Source: CAINVV01 sp963663005
GTDB taxonomy: Bacteria; Bacteroidota; Bacteroidia; Bacteroidales; Prolixibacteraceae
DNA: 64,000 bases
Assembly (NCBI GenBank): GCA_963663005.2
Contig: CAXXHH010000015.1
Span: 682,001 to 746,000 of the forward strand
Direction of reading: 5' to 3'
Shown here: positions 17,916-27,620 of the stretch, one piece after another
Layout: each line of letters opens with the position of its first letter
Numbering within the stretch: position 1 is the stretch's first letter
Notes under the pieces: generated by a model
The model's input: the letters and a program-made list of their open reading frames with translations, nothing else
The model's database searches: none
What the model was told of the DNA's origin: nothing
Made by a program: the position numbers and the translations under genes

Positions 17916-18911
17916 ATGGAAGAAAAGAGAGAAATTAATGATTCATGGGTTGCTTATCTGACCGGAGAGTCGGTTGAAAAACCTGAGCAGGAAGTACTGG
18001 ATAGTGAGACATTCCGGGAACTTGACAAGGCCTGGGATCTTGCCGGCACTGCCTATTGCTATAAAAACAGTGATCCCGACAAGGCATGGACTAAACTTTC
18101 CGGGCAAATCAATACGGATGCCAAAGTCATCAACCTTAAACGGTTTACCCCTCTGAAATACGCGGCTATTTTCATCGCTTTGTTCGCCCTGGGTTCACTA
18201 ACATTCATGCTTATGCGCACCACCCCGGTTGCCCATGAACAATTTGCTTCCGTTGGGGAAAAATTGAAAACTGTTCAAACAGATTTGAAACCTGCCACAT
18301 TTACAACTATTATACTACCGGATGGCTCTACTGTTAAGATCAATGCCAATTCCAAGCTGGAATATCCCGAAAAATTTACTGGAACCGACAGAAGAGTGAA
18401 GCTTTCGGGTGAGGCATTCTTCGATGTGATTCATGATGCTTCTCATCCTTTCCTGGTGGAGATAAATAATGTAGAAGTCGAGGATATTGGCACTTCTTTC
18501 AATATTTCTGCCTATCCCGGGAAGGCACAGTACGTTGTAAATGTTGTTTCCGGGAGTGTCCGGTTAAGCGATAAAAATCAGAACGAGACAACCATTCTCA
18601 CGGCTGGTACCAGTGGGAAATTCGTCACCGAAACACGCAAAATAAGTGTTTCCAATGAGCTTACGCCCAATTTTCTCTCGTGGATTACGAAAGAGCTGTC
18701 GTTTCGCCATACCCCTCTCTCGCTTGTTTTCGAAGAATTGCAAAACATCTATCATATTCCGATCGTCATTGCTGATCCCGAGATCGCAACTATTTCGTAT
18801 ACAGCCAATTTTGAGAAATTTCAAATAGAAGACATTGTAAACGTAATTGCCACAACTCATCATCTTTCTGTAAAAAAGCAGGCTGATGGATTTGTCTTTT
18901 CGCTGAAATAA
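17916..18911 (+). CDS. FecR-family anti-sigma factor
   Basis: 331 residues. The cytoplasmic N-terminus (about 1-80) should hold the sigma factor. One membrane helix follows (YAAIFIALFALGSLTFMLM, about 85-105). The periplasmic part has the FecR domain (TIILPDGSTVKINANSKLEY, EAFFDVIHDASHPFLVE, VEVEDIGTSFNISAY) and a C-terminal DUF4974/STN-like domain (LSFRHTPLSLVFEELQNIY). It would release or activate the upstream sigma factor on an envelope signal. Order and spacing with both neighbours indicate one operon. Confidence 0.95.
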   Translation: MEEKREINDSWVAYLTGESVEKPEQEVLDSETFRELDKAWDLAGTAYCYKNSDPDKAWTKLSGQINTDAKVINLKRFTPLKYAAIFIALFALGSLTFMLMRTTPVAHEQFASVGEKLKTVQTDLKPATFTTIILPDGSTVKINANSKLEYPEKFTGTDRRVKLSGEAFFDVIHDASHPFLVEINNVEVEDIGTSFNISAYPGKAQYVVNVVSGSVRLSDKNQNETTILTAGTSGKFVTETRKISVSNELTPNFLSWITKELSFRHTPLSLVFEELQNIYHIPIVIADPEIATISYTANFEKFQIEDIVNVIATTHHLSVKKQADGFVFSLK

Positions 18912-18952
18912 TTCTCGGTTTCCACAACTAATTTCTCAAAAGAGATCGCCCT

Positions 18953-20446
18953 ATGCGAACAAGATCAAAGGTTTTATTTTTGATCATTCTGATGACCTCT
19001 TTGGCGCGCCTTTCGGCACAAGAGAAAATTGATCCGTTGAGTCGGCTCGTCTCAATAAAGTTGGACTCCACTACCGTGGAATCATTGCTCGAAAAACTGG
19101 TGGCCGATAATGAGCTGTACTTCTCCTATAACCCGGATCTCTTACCTGCCGCAAAATCAAATTTTTCGATTTTTGACCGGCCGCTTGGAGAGGTGCTTAA
19201 AGAACTGCTGCCTGATTCGGTCTATAACGTAACCTTGATCGATCGTCAATTGATCATCACCCGGGTCGAACCTAAGCCGGTAAAAGTATCGGGTCGGGTC
19301 GTAGAGGGAGATGGCAAGACTCCGGTACCCTATGCTGCCGTGACAATTGAAGGCGAATTCATCGGAACCATGACAAATGTTGACGGAAATTTTGATCTGA
19401 AAATCCCTTTTAGCTTCGCTAGTAAAAATATAATTATCAGCTCTCTGGGATACAGACAGAGAATAATAACCGTGAAAGAACTGGAGAAAGAGCCCGTACT
19501 AAAACTCCATAGTGAATCGATTAATCTGCGGGAGATCCAGGTGAAACCGGTAGATCCCAGAGACGTGATTCAAAAATTCAGAGACAATATTCTGTACAAT
19601 TATATCGATGAACCTCAACTGATGATGACTTTCTATCGTGAAACCGCCCGTCAGGATGAAAATTATGTCGGCGTTTGGGAAGCAGCGATGGAGATTCTGA
19701 AAGCTCCTTATAAGTACGGTGAGCCAGATCGTGTCCGATTTATAAAAGGCAGGAGAGCCGATATGAACAGAAAACCAAAAGAGGTTAATGTAAAAGTTCA
19801 GGGTGGCCCTTTAATAATCAATTCACTGGATATCGTGAAGAATTTAGAGACTTTCATAAGTCCTGAATATGAATACCTGTACCAATACAGGTTTGAGCAT
19901 CCTGAAATGATTAATGGAAGATTAACCTGGATCATCCGTTTTAATAGACTCGAGGAGACTGACTTCCCATGCTTCAACGGTAAAATTTTTATTGACTCCG
20001 AGAGTTACGCCCTGGTGGGAGCAGAATATTCGTACGACAAAAAAAGCTTGAAAATCAACGGGGATACATTTATTCAGAGAGAACCTGTCGGATTCGATAC
20101 TCGTCCTGAGAATGTCGAATATTCCGTTCAATACAGGTTGTTAAACGGTAAATGGCAATTTTTCTCAGCGCATAGTGATATCATCTTTCGGGTAAAACAG
20201 AAAAAGAAATTCAAGACTGAGTACCGTAATGTAACAGATTTGCTGGTGACGCAGCAATATCCCTTCCCCCGCAAAGCCAGGTTCGGACCGGAGGGTTTAT
20301 TCCATGAGAAAGATATCTTCTCCGAGAAAATTGGCACGTACGATAAAGAATTCTGGGGAAATTATAATGTCATAAAACCAGACGAAGACCTGAGTAAAGC
20401 GATAAAAGAGGCAATCTCAAATGAGAACGTTACTGAGCCGAATTAA
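18953..20446 (+). CDS. STN-domain plus carboxypeptidase-like regulatory domain envelope protein (no receptor barrel)
   Basis: 497 residues. A signal peptide (ending RLSAQ) is followed by an STN (secretin/TonB N-terminal) domain, about 25-105 (VSIKLDSTTVESLLEKLV), the domain that talks to FecR in TonB receptors. A carboxypeptidase-D-like regulatory fold covers about 112-190 (VKVSGRVVEGDGKTPVPYAA). The remaining 300 residues are beta-rich (QLMMTFYRETARQDENYVGV) and recall the soluble part of DUF5686-type proteins. No plug or 22-strand barrel is present, unlike the usual third gene of such loci. It probably acts as the periplasmic input partner for the upstream FecR. The ligand is unknown. Confidence 0.8.
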   Translation: MRTRSKVLFLIILMTSLARLSAQEKIDPLSRLVSIKLDSTTVESLLEKLVADNELYFSYNPDLLPAAKSNFSIFDRPLGEVLKELLPDSVYNVTLIDRQLIITRVEPKPVKVSGRVVEGDGKTPVPYAAVTIEGEFIGTMTNVDGNFDLKIPFSFASKNIIISSLGYRQRIITVKELEKEPVLKLHSESINLREIQVKPVDPRDVIQKFRDNILYNYIDEPQLMMTFYRETARQDENYVGVWEAAMEILKAPYKYGEPDRVRFIKGRRADMNRKPKEVNVKVQGGPLIINSLDIVKNLETFISPEYEYLYQYRFEHPEMINGRLTWIIRFNRLEETDFPCFNGKIFIDSESYALVGAEYSYDKKSLKINGDTFIQREPVGFDTRPENVEYSVQYRLLNGKWQFFSAHSDIIFRVKQKKKFKTEYRNVTDLLVTQQYPFPRKARFGPEGLFHEKDIFSEKIGTYDKEFWGNYNVIKPDEDLSKAIKEAISNENVTEPN

Positions 20447-20452
20447 TCGTAA

Positions 20453-22803
20453 TCAGAAAAAATCCTTTTCAGCAGACTCATCCTCCTTCTCTTCCTTCAT
20501 AACTTTGCTGCAGTCCATGTCAACATTGAAGCCGGGAGGAACTTCAAATACGGAAGATTGCGTATATCCTAATGTCCGATCCCTAAACAGACTATTCATG
20601 AAATAGCCATAGATCGGCAGAGCCATGCTTGCACCCTGACCAGCCGACAATCCTTCGAAATGGATGCTTCGAAGATCACCTCCTGTCCAGACGCCGGTAA
20701 CGAGTTCGGGCGTAATTCCCATAAACCAACCATCGGATTGATTTTGCGTTGTACCTGTTTTCCCAGCAACGTCTGCGGTAATATTGCCATAATCAACGTT
20801 CCGCCGCAACCGCGCACTGGTTCCCTCGTTGACGACTGCCTCCATAAGATTTATCATCAAATAGGCGGTTTTGGCATCAATAGCATCGTGTGATTCAGGA
20901 GCGAAACGCGCAAGAACATTCCCATTTCGATCTTCAATCCTTGTGACACAATAAGGCTTTGTATAGACTCCATGATTTCCGTAGGTGCCGTATGCTCCAA
21001 CCATCTCATATAGTGACACATCCGAAGTTCCCAAAAACATGGAAGGGACGGCATCTATCGGACTTGTAATCCCCAGTTTGTGCATCATGTCGGCCATTGC
21101 CTGCGGATTAAATTGCTTCATAACCCAGGCAGAAATTTGGTTCACGGAGTTAGCCAAGCCCCACTTAAGTGTCACCATTTTCCCGTCCATTTTGGTCTCG
21201 CCGGAATTTTTTGCGGTCCAGGTGGTGCCATCAAACAAGGTGAATGAATGTTCGGTATTTGGAACAAGGGTGCATGGCGAGAAGCCATTTTGCATTGCCA
21301 ACGTATAGAGGAATGGTTTCACGGTAGAACCTACCTGGCGTTTTCCGTTCTTCACCATATCGTACATGAAATGTTTATAGTTCGGACCACCAACCCAAGC
21401 CTTAATCTTTCCCGTTTTAACTTCCATCGTCATCATCGCGGAACGCAAAAATCCGAGGTGGTATTTTATTGAATCCAGCGGTGACATGATGGTATCAGTC
21501 TCGCCTCTCCATGAAAAGACCATCATCTCCGTCGGGTATTGAATATCTTTTTTATCTCGTCGGGCTGCATTCCCTGCGTACGAAGCGAATGGTACCGGTC
21601 GCTGTTTTTCATCATCCGATCATACTCCTGCTGCGCCTGTTCGTTGGTCAAATCGTTAGAGAAAGGCCTGTTCCGTTGACTTTTAATACGCTCATTGAAC
21701 AACGGCTGCACATTTTTCCCCAAATGGGTTTTTAATGCCTTTTCGGCATAAGTCTGCATCCGCATGTCAATGGTGGAATATATCTTCAATCCGTCCGTAT
21801 AGATATCATAGAGTTTTCCGTCAGGCTTAGGGTTCTTGGCACACCAGCCATACAATGGATTCGTTGCCCATTCGACAGAGTCTTCATTGAACTGCTGAAT
21901 CTGCCAGGCTCTGTATCGCTCTCTATCCGGTTTGGGCGCATTAAGAAGCGTACGCAAATACTCTGTGAAATAGGTTCCGGGGGTCGATTTATAATCCTCT
22001 TTGTGAAAATTCAGATTCAGCGGAAGGCTTTTATAGTGATTAAGTTCTGCTTCAGTGATGTATCCGCTTTTTTCCATTTGAGCAAGTACTACATTCCGAC
22101 GGTTGCGAACCAGCTCAGGTCTTCGTATAGGATTGTACAGCGAGGAATTCTTTGCCATACCGACCAGCATGGCAGCCTGTTCAAGCTTCAACTGATCGGG
22201 TGTCGTTCCGAAATATATTTCTGATGCTGATTTGATGCCAACTGCCAGATTGAGGAAGTCGTACTTGTTTAGGTACATCGAGATGATCTCCTCCTTCGTG
22301 AAACTCCTTTCCAGTTTAACAGCGATAACCCATTCCCTTAATTTCCGCACGGCTAACTGAACTTTGTTGCCAATATCCTCGCGGGGAAAAAGCATTTTGG
22401 CCAGCTGCTGCGAAAGTGTACTACCACCACCTGCACTCTGATCTCCCGTTACAATGCCTTTGAAAACTCTGAAAAGTCCACGAAGATCGATCCCCGGATG
22501 GTTGTAAAAACGAACATCCTCGGTAGCTACCAACGCTTTGATAACATTTGGGCTAATGGCGTCAAAACCAATAAATGTGCGATTTTCCTTGAAGTAATAT
22601 CTCCGCATCACGAGGCTGTCTGCCGTATAGACTTCAGATGCTAAAGACGATTCTATGTTTTCGAGTTCAGTGAGAGTTGGCATGTAACCCAGCTTACCAT
22701 TACCGATAAGCGTGAAAAGAATCACTACAGCAAGAATTCCGATAGCAAAAACAGACCAGAATATGATCAGGTATTTTTTGAAAGGGTTATTCAACAGTCG
22801 CAT
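20453..22803 (-). pseudogene. mrcA: Penicillin-binding protein 1A (glycosyltransferase/transpeptidase), split by a -1 frameshift
   Basis: Two abutting frames, 22803-21523 (426 aa) and 21526-20453 (357 aa), together make one class A PBP. The first has an N-terminal membrane helix and the GT51 domain with ATEDVRFYNHPGIDLRG and GGGSTLSQQLAK. The second has the transpeptidase motifs STVK, SVN and KTGTTQ. Upstream frame residues KKIFNT and downstream MMVFSW would be joined by P-T-E if the GGG at 21534-21536 (CCC on the coding strand) had one more base, matching the family consensus at this point. The break is thus a one-base loss in a short homopolymer: a real mutation or a sequencing error. The enzyme polymerises and cross-links peptidoglycan at the inner membrane. 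Confidence 0.9.
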
Positions 22804-22848
22804 CCGAATAGTATTTGTCTTTTTAACGGCAATTCTAAGGTCGCAAAG

Positions 22849-24543
22849 TTAAGATTTAGAATTGATCTTTTTGAGAACCAGTTTCTGAATTTGCTCACAT
22901 CTCCTATTCGTTTGTTTCTCTAAACGATCCGCCTCCAGAATTTTTTCATGAACCAAAGATTGATCAGACAACTCTACTGCATTAATCTTGACATTCAAGT
23001 TAGCACCCGACACGGCGGTTCGCAGACAAAGAGCTCCAACCGCAACATCACTGGCAGAGTTTGGATTTCCGATTTTGGCCATTTTTTCGAGTAACCCCAT
23101 CGCATCTGAGGCAATATTCATTACCCTAAAAGGAACCTCGATGGCTTGAAGGGTTGCATTCTGAATTGCTGTTTTGCGAATCTCTTTCTGATCAGGACTC
23201 TCTTTAGGGAGACCAAATGCATCCATTACACCATTGAATGCCTGAGTGTCAGCATCCACCATCTTCAGCAACTGCTCATATGCATCCTTTCCTGTCTCAG
23301 CGAACGAAGAGAACTCCTCCCAGCGATCGTCCCAACCGCGCTTGTGGGCGGAAAGATTGGCAACCATCGAACCGAGTGCTGCGCCCAATGCCCCAACTGC
23401 CGCCGAAATGGATCCACCGCCGGGTGCTGGTGATTCTGAGGCTGTCTCATAGGTAAACTGACGTATTGTCATATCAACCAACTGATCCTTTTCCTCCTCC
23501 TTCAATAAATATTCGATGATTCTTTTCTTCGGTTCGAACGGAGCTAATTCATTTAGTCCCAGCGAACGAACAGCAATCTCTATGATTTCTTCATCCGGAA
23601 TCCCCGATGAGCGCTTCTGTTTGTGGAGAAAATACCTCCCGGCATCGAGCATGCATGATAAGGGCACGACTCCGATCAATTCGGAACCGGTGACCCGTAT
23701 TCCGCGCTCGCCGGCTTTATTACAGACCTCATCGAAAGCAACGTGAATAGGCGTTACCGTGATATCGGTAAGGTTCATAGAGATTTGTGTCATTCTGTAC
23801 TCCTTTATGTACCAGCCAATCGCACGTACATTTTTGAGAGACCCCGGAATCCGAACCGGTTCTCCCATTTTATCCTTGATAATTTTTCCAGTCACAGGAT
23901 CGCCGTCCCGCTGAATTCTTCCGGCTTCCCTCACATCGAATGCGATGGAGTTGGCACGTCGCACCGACGAGGTATTCAGGTTGACATTGTAAGCAATTAG
24001 AAAATTTCGGGCGCCGATAGCTATGGCGCCGGATTTAGCGTTAAACTGAGCTGGACCAAAGTCGGGCTTCCATTGTGAAGAGACTACCTTCTCCGGTAAG
24101 CCTTCATATTCGCCGGAACGACAATTTGCGAGACTCTGCCGTTTTGGTTCAAAAGCCGCCTGTTCATAACAATAAACCGGAATCTGCAGTTCTTCCCCTA
24201 CACGTTTGGCTAAGGCATGGGCATATTCGATGGTTTCTTCCATGGTAACATCAGAAATGGGCACCAGAGGACAAACATCTGTTGCGCCAAACCGCGGATG
24301 CTCTCCCGTATGATGCCTCATATCAATCAGTTCGGAAGCCTTTTTAATTGATTGAAAGGCCGCTTCTATAACCGCTTCCGGCTCACCGGCAAAAGTGACG
24401 ACAGTTCGGTTCGTAGCGTACCCTGGATCCACATTCAGCAATTTGATTCCGGGCACTTTTTCGATGACTTCGGTGATAAGACGGATGACTTCCATCTCCC
24501 TCCCCTCCGAAAAATTGGGCACACACTCGATAATACGCTTCAT
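22849..24543 (-). CDS. ftcD: Bifunctional glutamate formimidoyltransferase / formimidoyltetrahydrofolate cyclodeaminase
   Basis: 564 residues from the ATG at 24543 (MKRIIECVPNFSEGRE). A longer frame starting at 24648 reads through a palindrome and is rejected. Residues 1-330 are the formiminotransferase N and C subdomains (HHTGEHPRFGATDVCP holds the conserved active-site His). Residues about 355-560 are the cyclodeaminase domain with SPAPGGGSISAAVGALGAAL. The enzyme moves the formimino group of N-formimino-L-glutamate to tetrahydrofolate and then releases ammonia. It is the last step of this histidine-degradation route. The order hutH-hutU-hutI-ftcD on the minus strand supports an operon. Confidence 0.97.
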   Translation of the reverse strand: MKRIIECVPNFSEGREMEVIRLITEVIEKVPGIKLLNVDPGYATNRTVVTFAGEPEAVIEAAFQSIKKASELIDMRHHTGEHPRFGATDVCPLVPISDVTMEETIEYAHALAKRVGEELQIPVYCYEQAAFEPKRQSLANCRSGEYEGLPEKVVSSQWKPDFGPAQFNAKSGAIAIGARNFLIAYNVNLNTSSVRRANSIAFDVREAGRIQRDGDPVTGKIIKDKMGEPVRIPGSLKNVRAIGWYIKEYRMTQISMNLTDITVTPIHVAFDEVCNKAGERGIRVTGSELIGVVPLSCMLDAGRYFLHKQKRSSGIPDEEIIEIAVRSLGLNELAPFEPKKRIIEYLLKEEEKDQLVDMTIRQFTYETASESPAPGGGSISAAVGALGAALGSMVANLSAHKRGWDDRWEEFSSFAETGKDAYEQLLKMVDADTQAFNGVMDAFGLPKESPDQKEIRKTAIQNATLQAIEVPFRVMNIASDAMGLLEKMAKIGNPNSASDVAVGALCLRTAVSGANLNVKINAVELSDQSLVHEKILEADRLEKQTNRRCEQIQKLVLKKINSKS

Positions 24544-24595
24544 TTTTATCAATTTCAAAGATTTGAATATCAGAAAATTTATTTCCCTTATCAAA

Positions 24596-24673
24596 AAGTG
24601 TAGAGTTTGGAGTTTAGCGTGTGGAGTTCCTCGTCTCCTTAACTCCATACTTCAAACTCCAAACTCCACACTT
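24596..24673. repeat. Long imperfect palindrome (33-bp arms) between hutI and ftcD
   Basis: Left arm 24596-24628 and right arm 24641-24673 pair at about 28 of 33 positions around a 12-nt loop. Each arm is built of GAGTTTGGAGTTT-like units. The hutI stop codon (24614) lies inside the left arm, and the last about 16 HutI residues are encoded by the element. Such GAGTTTGGAGTTT palindromes look like a dispersed chromosomal repeat. An RNA hairpin here could stabilise upstream mRNA or lower ftcD expression. Confidence 0.8.
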
Positions 24674-25915
24674 CCATACATGGGTGGGTTTCAGCATTCC
24701 TTGCTGATACACTATTCCCTTGTAATTCCTTCCGGGGAAACCGGTGAAATCAGCCATATTCCCGCTTTTCAGGATTCCTCTGTCAGCGAGATTCAGCGCG
24801 TGGGCAGCCCGGAAAGTGATAGCCGACAACTGTTCCGCCACAGTAAGTTTTTCAAATGTACCCAGGATAGCCGTTTGTATCAATAGATCCCCCATTGGAG
24901 CCGAACCCGGATTCCAGTCCGATCCGATTGCCAGACAACAACCCGCATCCAACAATTTGCGAGCCGGAGCAAATTGACAACCCAATCCAATTGAAGCGCC
25001 CGGTAATGCCATCGCAACAACATTTGAACCTGCTAACAGGTTTATCGATTCTGAACCAATCACTTCAAGATGATCCACACTCCTGGCACCAACTTTTACT
25101 GCCATTGCCGCACCACCGGAAGAAAATTGTTCTCCGTGGACGACAAGATCAAATCCCAATTTAGTTGCTTCAAGCAGATAATTTTCGGCCTCTTCAACCC
25201 CAAACGCACCCTCATCAACAAAAATATCGATTCGATTAGCGAGGTTTTTGCGGCGTACCTCCGGCAGCAATTTATTTACAAGAAAAGATAAGTACTCCCC
25301 AGAATTTCCTTCAAAATCCTTCGGTTTAATATGTGCCGCAAGGCAAGTAGGGATCAAATCGATCGGGTGCTCACCATTTACCGATTTGATAATTTCAAGT
25401 AACCGCAACTCCCCGTCAGGATTTAACGCATATCCGCTTTTAACTTCACAGGTGGTAATTCCGGCATTCAATTGACGGGTCGCCCTGATAGTCATAGCAC
25501 TTTTTAATTCATCAATTGTGGCATTTCGGGTCTTCATAACAGAATCCCAGATGCCACCGCCACTTTGTGCAATTTCAGAATAACTCTTTCCTTCAAGACG
25601 CAGGGCGTAGTCATTTTCCCGACTTCCTGCCCAAATAAGGTGAGTGTGGGGATCAACAAATCCGGGTAATGCGATTAGATCAGAATCGATGGTTTGAATT
25701 TCAGGATTTGACGAATTGTATCTGGCACAGAGATCTTTGAATATACCAATCTCCAGGATTACTCCATCCTGATGAACGATCCCTGCCTCTTCAATTACCT
25801 CCAATTGCGAATCCTTTAAGCTTCCTTTCAATGGCAGATGATCCATGGTCAGCAATTGGCGGAATGGACCGGTGATAGTAATCGCTCGTTTACCTAAATC
25901 ATTTGCATCCTGCAT
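24614..25915 (-). CDS. hutI: Imidazolonepropionase
   Basis: 433 residues. An amidohydrolase fold is shown by VDPHTHLIWAGSRENDY (metal-binding HxH plus substrate-binding Arg), CEVKSGYAL, VVHGEQFSSGG and LAIGSDWNPGSAP (late metal-binding Asp). It opens the ring of 4-imidazolone-5-propanoate to N-formimino-L-glutamate, the third histidine-degradation step. The expected C-terminus lies near KPTHVWK. The extra tail, CGVWSLKYGVKETRNSTR, is translated from the downstream palindrome and is probably an insertion-derived extension. ATG start at 25915, 31 bp from hutU. Confidence 0.96.
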   Translation of the reverse strand: MQDANDLGKRAITITGPFRQLLTMDHLPLKGSLKDSQLEVIEEAGIVHQDGVILEIGIFKDLCARYNSSNPEIQTIDSDLIALPGFVDPHTHLIWAGSRENDYALRLEGKSYSEIAQSGGGIWDSVMKTRNATIDELKSAMTIRATRQLNAGITTCEVKSGYALNPDGELRLLEIIKSVNGEHPIDLIPTCLAAHIKPKDFEGNSGEYLSFLVNKLLPEVRRKNLANRIDIFVDEGAFGVEEAENYLLEATKLGFDLVVHGEQFSSGGAAMAVKVGARSVDHLEVIGSESINLLAGSNVVAMALPGASIGLGCQFAPARKLLDAGCCLAIGSDWNPGSAPMGDLLIQTAILGTFEKLTVAEQLSAITFRAAHALNLADRGILKSGNMADFTGFPGRNYKGIVYQQGMLKPTHVWKCGVWSLKYGVKETRNSTR

Positions 25916-25946
25916 TTTTCACTATTCATTATTCACTATTCGCTCT

Positions 25947-27620
25947 TTACTTGAATCCCATTCCAAATTTCTCCAACGTCGCTGTCGCTTCCTCATACCC
26001 TGCATCATGGTGCCTGAAAATTCCCATTGCCGGATCATTGTAAAGAACACGACGAATGCAGGCGGCCGCCCTCTCGGTGCCATCAGCCAGAACCACCATG
26101 CCGGCGTGCTGCGAATAACCCATGCCAACGCCTCCTCCATGATGAAAGGAAACCCAGGTGGCTCCTCCCGCAGTGTTGGACATTAAATTGAGAAGCGGCC
26201 AATCGGAAACGGCGTCACTGCCGTCTTTCATTTTTTCAGTCTCGCGGTTTGGTGAGGCCACGGATCCACAATCCAGATGATCCCGGCCAATTACCAGCGG
26301 AGCCTTCACTCTGCCTGATTTTACCAAATTATTGAAAAGAAGTCCGGCCTTCTCGCGTTCGCCCATCCCAAGCCAGCAGATTCTGGCTGGTAATCCTTGA
26401 AACGAAATTCGTTCCCTGGCTTTTTTCAGCCAGTTAATCATGTGGTAATTATCCGGAAACGCTTCTATCAGCGCCTGGTCGGTGGCATAAATATCTTCCG
26501 GATCTCCGGATAAAGCCGCCCATCTGAATGGACCTTTCCCCTCACAGAAAAGCGGTCTTATAAATTTGGGAGTGAATCCATCGTAATCGTAAGCATTCTG
26601 CTCGCCACCCTGTTTTGCCATTTCGCGCAAATTATTGCCATAATCAAAGGTAATACTGCCCCGATTCTGCAATTGCAGCATCAACCCGACATGCCTGGCC
26701 ATGCTTCTCAGAGAAAGCGTTTTATATCGCTCAGGATCAGTCCGACGAAGTTGTAAGGCCTCATCCAGGGAGACTCCGTTCGGGATATACCCGTGCAGCG
26801 GATCGTGCGCCGAGGTCTGATCTGTAAGAATATCCGGAATGATCCCGTCTTCCAGCAGGTTTTGTAGGGTATCGCCAATGTCGGCCACCAATCCGACCGA
26901 GACAGCCTCGCCCTTTTCCTTCGCCTGCAAAACAATCGCAACAGCCTCCTTGTAGGAATAAGCAATTCTATCAATATAACCCGTTTGTAGTCTCTTTTTG
27001 ATCCGCTCAGGGTCGATATCGACACCTAAGAATGTTGCACCGGCCATTGTCGCTGCCAGTGGCTGTGCTCCACCCATACCTCCCAGTCCGCCGGAAACCA
27101 ATAATTTATGCTTCAGACTATTATTGAAATATTTTTCTCCGCAGGCAACAAAGGTCTCATAAGTACCTTGCAAAATACCCTGACTGCCAATATAAATCCA
27201 GCTGCCGGCAGTCATCTGACCATACATCATTAAACCATCCTGTTTCAACCGCTCAAAATGATCCCATGTAGCCCATGCCGGAACCAGGTTGCTGTTGGCA
27301 ATCAATACCCGCGGCGCCTCTGGGTGAGTCCGCACTACACCGACAGCTTTGCCCGACTGCACCAAAAGAGATTGGTCTTCATCGAGCGAAAGCAGCGCTT
27401 GGATAATATCTCTCAACGCCTCTTTGTTCCGCGCAGCCTGACCGGTTCCCCCATAAACCACCAGCTCCTCAGGATTCTCTGCAACTTCCCGATCGAGGTT
27501 ATTGAGAAGCATTCTGAGTGGAGCCTCCGTCTGCCATGATCTGGCATTCAGCTGGCTTCCCCGTGGAGCCTTGTAGTCGGGATGAGCGGCATATTTGTCA
27601 ATAAATTCCGAAAAATTCAT
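25947..27620 (-). CDS. hutU: Urocanate hydratase
   Basis: 557 residues, the family's usual length. The NAD-binding region includes SGGLGGMGGAQPLAATMAGA. The C-terminal catalytic part includes RICWLGMGEREKAG, VIGRDHLDCGSVASPNRET (active-site Cys) and GGATWVSFHHGGGVGMGYS. It hydrates urocanate to 4-imidazolone-5-propanoate using tightly bound NAD+ as electrophile. The start overlaps the end of hutH by 23 bp, so translation of the two is probably coupled. Confidence 0.98.
   Translation of the reverse strand: MNFSEFIDKYAAHPDYKAPRGSQLNARSWQTEAPLRMLLNNLDREVAENPEELVVYGGTGQAARNKEALRDIIQALLSLDEDQSLLVQSGKAVGVVRTHPEAPRVLIANSNLVPAWATWDHFERLKQDGLMMYGQMTAGSWIYIGSQGILQGTYETFVACGEKYFNNSLKHKLLVSGGLGGMGGAQPLAATMAGATFLGVDIDPERIKKRLQTGYIDRIAYSYKEAVAIVLQAKEKGEAVSVGLVADIGDTLQNLLEDGIIPDILTDQTSAHDPLHGYIPNGVSLDEALQLRRTDPERYKTLSLRSMARHVGLMLQLQNRGSITFDYGNNLREMAKQGGEQNAYDYDGFTPKFIRPLFCEGKGPFRWAALSGDPEDIYATDQALIEAFPDNYHMINWLKKARERISFQGLPARICWLGMGEREKAGLLFNNLVKSGRVKAPLVIGRDHLDCGSVASPNRETEKMKDGSDAVSDWPLLNLMSNTAGGATWVSFHHGGGVGMGYSQHAGMVVLADGTERAAACIRRVLYNDPAMGIFRHHDAGYEEATATLEKFGMGFK

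Noticed and set aside
24544..24648. 35-residue N-terminal extension of FtcD
   Set aside because: It translates the arm of a palindromic repeat; the family start MKRIIECVPNFSEG is at 24543.
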